Shown piece after piece: positions 58,301-64,000 of a stretch of 64,000 nucleotides of DNA. The notes beneath the pieces are model-generated. The model did not search any database, was not told the DNA's origin, and saw only the letters and a program-made list of their open reading frames with translations. The position numbers and the translations under genes were made by a program. Origin of the DNA: Dreissena polymorpha (lineage: Eukaryota; Mollusca; Bivalvia; Myida; Dreissenidae); NCBI RefSeq assembly GCF_020536995.1, contig NC_068359.1:73169444-73233443 (forward strand). The letters are read 5' to 3'. How positions within the stretch are numbered: position 1 is the stretch's first letter; the number at the start of each line of letters is the position of its first letter.

Positions 58301-58441
58301 AGGACACTTATTTGATCAAGTGTAGGGTTATGGTTCTTGTGCTTGGCACTTCTCTTCATTGATATCAATACACCCATGAAGTTTCATGTTGAAGTCTTGA
58401 ATGGTATCTGAGATATAGGCCTGAAAAGTTACATAATACAA

Positions 58442-59926
58442 ACAAGAGTGCCAAACTGTCACAAGATACGCCCGTTTGAAGGTTTTGGACAACTTGATAA
58501 CTTTACCATGACCCATATTTGAACTTGACCTACATATCATCTAGACACAACTTCTGACCAAATTTGGTGAAGATCAGATGAAAACTACTTCAATTAGAGA
58601 GCGGACACCATGCTTAATGCTTGAAATGCACTAAGTGACCTCGTGATCTAGTTTTTGACCCGACATGACCCATATTTGAACTTGACCTAGATATTGTCTA
58701 GACACAACTTCTGACCAAATGTGGTGAAGATCGGATGAAAACTACTTCAATTAGAGAGCCGACACCATGCTAAATGCTTGAAATGCACTAAGTGACCCCG
58801 TTACCTAGTTTTTGACCCGGCATGACCCATATTCGAACTTGACCTAGACATTGTCCAGATACAACTTCTGACCAAGTTTGGTGAAGATTTGAAAAAAACT
58901 AATTCAATTAGAGAGCGGACACCATGCTTAATGCTTGAAATGCACTAAGTGACCCTGTGACCTTGTTTTTGACCCGGCATAACCCATATTCGAACTTGGC
59001 CTAGATATCAACTAGATGCAACTGCTGACCAAGTTTGGTGAAGATCGGATGAATACAATTTGAATTAGAGTCCGGACAAAGTAAAATGCACTAATTGACC
59101 CTTTGACCTAGTTTTTGACCCAGCATGACCCATATTCGGACTTGACCTAGATATCAACTAGATGCAACTACTGACCAAGTTTGGTGAAGATCGGATGAAT
59201 ACAATTTGAATTAGAGTCCGGACAAAGTGGCGCCGTTGAAAATGCACTAATTGACCCTATGACCTAGTTTTTGACCCGGCATGACCCATATTCGAACTTG
59301 GCCTAGATATCAACTAGATGCAACTGCTGACCAAGTTTGGTGAAGATCGGATGAATACAATTTGAAATAGAGTCCGGACAAAGTGGCCCCTTTGAAAATG
59401 CACTTATTGACCCTATGACCTAGTTTTTGACCCGGCATGACCCATATTCGAACTTGGCCTAGATATCAACTAGATGCAACTGCTGACCAAGTTTGGTGAA
59501 GATCGGATGAATACAATTTGAATTAGAGTCCGGACAAAGTGGCGCCGTTGAAAATGCACTTATTGACCCTATGACCTAGTTTTTGACCCGGCATGACCCA
59601 TATTCGAACTTGGCCTATATATCAACTAGATGCAACTGCTGACCAAGTTTGGTGAAGATCGGATGAATACAATTTGAAATAGAGTCCGGACAAAGTGGCC
59701 CCTTTGAAAATGCACTTATTGACCCTATGACCTAGTTTTTGACCCGGCATGACCCATATTCGAACTTGGCCTAGATATCAACTAGATGCAACTGCTGACC
59801 AAGTTTGGTGAAGATCGGATGAATACAATTTGAATTAGAGTCCGGACAAAGTGATGCCTTCCGCCCGCCGCCCGCCGCCAAGGGGTTTCACATAATACGT
59901 CCCGTATTTTATACGGGCGTATAAAA
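58442..59926 (+). mobile_element. HINE-like element, family 6 (156-bp array)
   Basis: ACAAGAGTGCCAAACTGTCA, arm ATACGCCCGT. About nine core units follow; the last ones are exactly 156 bp apart (TTGACCCTATGACCTAGTTT at 59251, 59407, 59563, 59719). Alternate units share variants, giving a 312-bp higher-order repeat. A CCGCCCGCCGCCCGCCGCC tract precedes the 3' palindrome ATACGTCCCGTAT-TTT-ATACGGGCGTAT (59895-59922), then AAAA. Confidence 0.82.
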
Positions 59927-59950
59927 ACAACAAGGGTAATAACTCTTATT

Positions 59951-60162
59951 TCAGAAAGTGTAGGGTTATAGTTCTTGTGCATGGCATTTCTCCTCCTTGA
60001 TATCTATAAACCCATGAAGTTTCATGGTGGTATCTTTTATAGTTTCTGGGATAAAGCCATGCAAAGTTTTGAGACAGACAGATGGAGTGACGGGATGACA
60101 GACAGACGGATGGATGGACAAACCCTATTCTATATCCCTCAGCCTTTGACAGGGAATAATTA
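59951..60162 (+). mobile_element. HINE-like core fragment (ATTGATATCTATACACCCATG type)
   Basis: AGGGTTATAGTTCTTGTGCA, CTTGATATCTATAAACCCAT, GAAGTTTCATGGTGGTATCT, then GACAGACAGACGGATGGATG. Partial relatives occur at ~52130-52210, ~57840-57950 and ~58325-58440. Typical termini are not seen. Confidence 0.55.
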
Positions 60163-60192
60163 AAGGACCATCAAACTGTGTTGCATACTTAC

Positions 60193-60265
60193 AGAGTGTC
60201 CAAGGTCCCATCCTCAACATCAGCCAGTGATATGTTCTCCTTTGCAAGCATCAAATCCACCTCCC
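60193..60265 (-). CDS. CIAO3: CIAO3, third-from-last exon
   Basis: 73 bp between a TTTTTTCCAG acceptor (60266-60267) and an ACTCT|GTAAG donor (60193/60192). Reads (G)EVDLMLAKENISLADVEDGT, then LDTL, matching the T-G-E-V-x-x-L-L-x-E region of animal CIAO3. Two starting bases finish a Gly codon begun in the previous exon; two final bases (CT) are completed to CTG (Leu) in the next. The phases join without a shift, which strongly supports the model. Confidence 0.9.
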
Positions 60266-60321
60266 CTGGAAAAAATGACAACAGGGTAACAACAATCAAG
60301 CAATAAAAAAAATTCAATTAC

Positions 60322-60755
60322 AGCGTCGTTCTGGGAAAACTGGGCTTAATGCATTTGGGGTATGTGTTATCCCAGATTAGCCTTTGCAGTCTGCACAGGC
60401 TAATCAAGGACAACTCTTTCCACTTATATGGATTTATTGGATGAAATGAAGTCTCTCCTTAAACAAAAACAGTTTATGCTGAAAGTGTTGTCCCTGGTAA
60501 ACCTCTGTGGAATGCACAGTCAAATATGGGACCATACTTTAAGCACAGTCCAATCTGGGACCATACTTTAAGCACAGTCCAATCTGGGACCATACTTTAA
60601 GCACAGTCCAATCTGGGACCATACTTTAAGCACAGGCCAATCTGGGACCATACTTTAAGCACAGTCCAATCTGGGACCATACTTTAAGCACAGTCCAATC
60701 AGGGACCATACTTTAACCACATGCATTTAGCACTTTTATCCAACAGTTAGATTCA
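60322..60755. mobile_element. GTCGTCCC MITE with an internal 29-bp satellite
   Basis: Left end AGCGTCGTTCTGGGAAAACT and inner CTTTGCAGTCTGCACAGGCT are present. In the right half, seven tandem units of 29 bp (60515-60717; CACAGTCCAATCTGGGACCA plus TACTTTAAG) replace a single CTAATCTGGGACGACACTTT stretch, before ACCACATGCATTTAGC closes the element. Confidence 0.85.
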
Positions 60756-61735
60756 AACGTAGAAATCAAGCAATATTTATTTGCTCTTTGAACAAAAATA
60801 TCTATCGTCATGTTAAGTTACGACTTTAAGTCACTTTTCATTTTTGAATGTGAGACATGTGTATGTTCTCAAACTATTAGTTATTTACTGATATTTCATT
60901 GCAATTTTAATATTTGAGCAACGGATTTTAGCTAAGAATAATTATGGAAGACAAACATTCTTACAAACTTATCATTTGATAAACGGCATTATGTAAAATA
61001 CCATTTTTACTAGATACAATAGTAGGTAAAATCTGATACAAAAACTCAAAGTTGCCACTCATGACTTTAAGTAGCATCAGTTATTGAATGAATTTTATCA
61101 TATATGGAAATGAAAAGAACAGTAGATAAAGTGTTTCACATTCAAAAGTCCTAAAGACTCCACACTCAACCCAGGTTTTGATTTAGACCTTGGGGAAAAT
61201 GCTTTGCTTTTCTATGTAGGAAAATAAAGCACACAATTGAGCATTTGGGGAAAAACAAAAGCACATTATTGGCAGTTTAGAGGCAATATTAACAACTTTT
61301 TACATACACATTTAAGCGTAACGTTATGCTATTAAAGCATTTAACTGATTAAATAGATTTAAAGTGTTTAACTTCAATATCTTCCATTTCACTCACAAGC
61401 CATTATTGTTATATGTATAGAGTAATAAACAAAATACAGCAGAATGTACATTCAAGTCTGACTATGCACAGATTCAGTAATAAAGCTATCAAAACAGGGT
61501 TTTATTTATCCATTTTTGGAAGATACCGTAATTACTTTAAGTTTTCGAACACAAAGTTTTCGGACACCCTCGCTTTTAGCAAAAATACTTATTTTTTGTG
61601 ACTCTAAATTTTAGGAAATATGGGTTTTCGTCCATAATTAATGTCTCTTAGTTTTGAGACAGTAGATATAACAGCGCTTTTCTACAGACTTCGGCCCTTT
61701 TTTTGCTATTTCCCAATTAAACATTAGAACTATTT

Positions 61736-62400
61736 CAAGCACAACAATTATTACTTTTTCAACATCATCAATTATATTTTTTCACACTTAACTGTTATAA
61801 CTTTTTACCACTAAACCATAATAAACGTTTCAGGTTCAACTGTTAAAAGTATTTCACCCTCATCAATTATAACTTTTTCAAACTAAACCGTTATAACTAT
61901 TTCACACAAAACCATCATAACCCTTTCATGTTCAACTGTTATAACTATTTCATACTCAACTGTTATTACTATTTCACACTAAACCGATATAACTTTTTCA
62001 CACTCAAATGTTATAACTATTTCACACTTAACCATTATAACTATTTCACACAAAAACATTATAACTATTTCAAACTAAACCATAATAACCGTTTTACGTT
62101 ATAAACAGTTATAACTATTTCACCCTGATCAGTTATATCTACATATGTATTTCGCACTCAACTGTTTTAGATTATCACACTATACATGTACCATTATAAT
62201 TGTTTCACCTTTAACCATAATAACTATTTCACCCTCATCAATTATAACTATTTCACCCTCATCAGTTATAATTATTTCACCTTCATCAGTTAAAAGGATT
62301 TAACACTCAACAGTTATAACTATTTCACCATCATCAGTTATAAATATTTCAAGCTCAACTGTTATAACTATTTCAAGTTTATCAGTGACATCCATTTCAC
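61736..62400. repeat. ~24-bp degenerate satellite (AACTGTTATAACTATTTCAC)
   Basis: Some 25-30 diverged units of AACTGTTATAACTATTTCAC plus ACTC, with variants AACCATTATAAC and ATCAGTTATAAC. Lies inside a CIAO3 intron. Divergence suggests it is older than the other arrays here. Confidence 0.85.
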
Positions 62401-62432
62401 ACTCAACTAAACATACAGTCCAGAAATACTAC

Positions 62433-62491
62433 CTGAGGTTATCACACAGTCCACGTCTCGCGTGGAATACACATCATTGTAGAAATCTGAC
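62433..62491 (-). CDS. CIAO3: CIAO3, fourth-from-last exon
   Basis: 59 bp between GAATTCCAG (acceptor ending 62492) and CTCAG|GTAGTA (donor at 62433/62432). Reads SDFYNDVYSTRDVDCVITSG, matching the T-R-D-V-D-C-V-(L/I)-T-(T/S)-G core of animal CIAO3, with its conserved Cys. It starts with one base completing the previous codon and ends with one base (G) completed by GG in the next exon. The upstream exon (expected to contain a PCYDKKLEA-like stretch) is not found before the window ends, so the gene continues to the right. Confidence 0.9.
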
Positions 62492-62685
62492 CTGGAATTC
62501 AAGCAAGTTTAAAGAATCGGTAAATTAACTTTACTTTAAGCCAACAATTTAAAATATAAACGAAACATATGTAATTTACAGAGATGAATAAAAGCTACAT
62601 AACTTAAAATAAGACTTACCTTTGTGAAACACAAAGCCCCTATTGTAGTTTGAAGCTGGACCACAGCTAATATAGAGAAAGTTGT

Positions 62686-62887
62686 CAACCCTTTACCACT
62701 TAGATACGTATTTTCATGCATTTGCAGTTCCTTTGAAAGTACAATTTAGATTTAGACCTTTTGTACTAGATGTAAGTTTTAAAGGCTTCATTTCCATCTT
62801 TTTTGCAATTTTGATGAGCAGGCTGTTCTGATTATATGCTGTTTGCACAGAGCCATTTCCACTTTGTTTCTGAGTGGGAAAGGGTTA
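62686..62887 (+). mobile_element. TAACCCTTTACCACTTAG MITE, copy 4
   Basis: Starts CAACCCTTTACCACTTAGAT, ends GAGTGGGAAAGGGTTAA. The central hairpin is partly lost: GATGAGCAGGCTGTTCTGAT joins directly, leaving one arm. Confidence 0.75.
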
Positions 62888-62939
62888 ATTGTTAACTTCA
62901 CCAACAATCAACCATTGCGTACAAACCCCTAAGTGGTTA

Positions 62940-63300
62940 TCATAGAGAACATTTCTAAGTTTAAGGCCCAAAACTTCCCCAAAATCAATGGATAGAAACA
63001 AAACTCACACTTCATTTGTAAGTCATGTAGGTAGACTCACATACCAATATTAGCTACATATCTGAAACCATTGTGTAAAAATCCCTCCAGAAAATGGTTA
63101 TTATAGAAAAAAAAATAAGTTTAAGGCCTGAAACTTCCCCAAAATCAATGGATAGAAACGAAACTAACACTTCATTTGTACGTCATGTAGGTAAACTCGC
63201 AAACCATAAATCAGCTCAATATCTGAAAGCATTGTGTGAAAAACACCTCACATAAGGGTTATTACAGAGAAAATGTCAGTTCAAGGACCATAACTTCGCC
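62940..63300. repeat. ~170-bp direct repeats (AACTTCCCCAAAATCAATGG)
   Basis: AAACTTCCCCAAAATCAATG...ACTTCATTTGTAAGTCATGT...ATCTGAAACCATTGTGTAAA recurs near 62970 and 63130, with further pieces at ~63290 and 63635-63740. The last two pieces flank a HINE (63302-63630) inserted between ACTTCGCCA-A and ATTGATGGAC. Confidence 0.65.
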
Positions 63301-63301
63301 A

Positions 63302-63630
63302 ACAAGAGCTGTCACCATAGGATGACTTATGCCCCCTATGAACGCTTGCTAGAAGTTATGAGCTTTTTTCGAAACCTAAACGCAGATTTCGAAACCTAAA
63401 CGCGGACCCCAAGTTCAAGGTCACAGGGGTAAAAATATTTGTGCGTATGGAAATGCCTTGTCCATATACACATGCATACCAAATATGAAGGTTATATCTC
63501 AAGGGACATAGAAGCTATGAGCATTTTGCGAAACCTAAAAGCAAAGTGTGACTGAAAGACGGACAGACAGACTGACAGACAGACAGTCCAATCACTATAT
63601 GCCCCCTTTTCTTCGAAAGGGGGCATAAAA
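63302..63630 (+). mobile_element. HINE-like element, family 7
   Basis: ACAAGAGCTGTCACCATAGG with a GTCA...TGAC hairpin and arm TTATGCCCCC. One core unit (TACCAAATATGAAGGTTATA), then GACGGACAGACAGACTGACA and a 3' palindrome TATGCCCCCTTTTC-TTC-GAAAGGGGGCATA (63598-63627), then AAA. Confidence 0.8.
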
Positions 63631-63811
63631 ATTGATGGACCAGAACGAAACTCACACTTCATTTGTAGGTCATGTAGGTGGATTTGCATAGCAAAAACCA
63701 TCTCTATATCTGAAAGTGTTGCGTAAAAAACCCTCTGTAAAACAAAATACTGGTCGGACAGTGTGACTGCTATATGCCATCCTACCTGGGGAATACAAAT
63801 TTATTAGCCTC

Positions 63812-64000
63812 TTTCTATGAAGGGAGCTAAATGCATGTGCATGAAGTTGCCCCACATTAGCCAGTGCAGTTCACACAGGAAAATCAGGAACAACACTTTC
63901 TGCTTTGATCGTGTTTTTGTTTAAAGCAAGAATCTTCTTGACAAAAATCCAGTTCAGGGGGAAGTGTTGTCCCTGATTAGCCTGTGCAAGGATCAAATAA
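63812..64000. mobile_element. GTCGTCCC foldback MITE, cut by the window end
   Basis: CTTTCTATGAAGGGAGCTAA, GCACATTAGCCAGTGCAG-type palindrome, then GGGGGAAGTGTTGTCCCTG. Right end outside the window. Confidence 0.75.

Larger units (their letters stand above)
53586..60192. other. CIAO3 intron of 6.6 kb, filled with repeats
   Basis: Contains two HINEs back to back (54041-55844, 55856-56141), the second GC-rich CCGGT element (56294-56980), a tRNA-derived SINE (57956-58300), a 1.5-kb 156-bp array HINE (58442-59926) and a core fragment (59951-60162). A 120-residue open frame at 57073-57435 shows no known domain. Confidence 0.75.
60266..62432. other. CIAO3 intron with MITE-derived and AACTGTTATAAC satellites
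   Basis: 2.2-kb intron carrying a GTCGTCCC MITE with an internal 29-bp satellite (60322-60755) and a degenerate 24-bp satellite (61736-62400). The rest is AT-rich. Confidence 0.7.

Noticed and set aside
1-64000. LTR retroelements, LINE reverse transcriptase, Polinton or other virus-derived genes
   Set aside because: I scanned the open frames for RT, integrase, capsid and polymerase-like motifs and for paired LTR-like ends and recognised none.

Overview
This window is animal nuclear DNA: AT-rich, gene-poor, with spliced genes, an intron-bearing tRNA and dense short DNA transposons. The repeats point to a bivalve mollusc. A foldback MITE built around GTCGTCCC / GGGACGAC blocks is present about 19 times and, from memory, is very abundant in dreissenid mussels, so Dreissena is my best guess. 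This is recognition from memory, not a search result.

Protein-coding content is small and all on the minus strand. (1) A complete single-exon ZIP-family (SLC39A) zinc/iron transporter lies at 4675-5892. (2) A Methuselah/adhesion-like seven-transmembrane receptor has its large last exon at 23877-26896. An exon with a signal peptide at 40566-41250 ends in the matching splice phase and may be its 5' exon, across a 13.7 kb intron. (3) The last four exons of CIAO3 (NARFL/Nar1, cytosolic Fe-S cluster assembly) lie at 51034-62491; the rest of the gene is beyond the right edge. One tRNA-Phe(GAA) at 28021-28110 on the plus strand carries a 17-nt intron at the canonical position.

Most of the remaining sequence is mobile DNA. 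At least seven families of tandem-core elements share one architecture: a 5' ACAAGA(G), a short hairpin, a subterminal arm, 133-183 bp tandem core units, and a 3' terminal palindrome repeating the arm. This fits non-autonomous Helentron-type (HINE / 'pearl'-like) rolling-circle elements. They fill the CIAO3 introns and the 43-51 kb region. Other repeats are several TTAA-flanked or TIR MITEs, a 127-bp hAT-like MITE with an 8-bp target duplication, a PIF-like MITE, tRNA-derived SINEs, a very GC-rich CCGGT element with shared ends, and many satellite arrays.

Layout: 0-8 kb ZIP gene plus repeats and a GTA/GCA microsatellite; 8.4-9.6 kb GC-rich element; 9.7-23 kb MITEs, SINEs and minisatellites; 23.9-41.3 kb receptor locus with tRNA-Phe and a three-layer nested insertion in the intron; 41.3-51 kb HINE arrays; 51-62.5 kb CIAO3; 62.5-64 kb repeats. 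The three genes have no obvious functional link. No virus-derived element, LTR or reverse transcriptase was recognised. The best leads are the tRNA-Phe intron, the shared HINE architecture, the two satellites born inside one MITE family, the nested-insertion chronologies and the possible split receptor gene.
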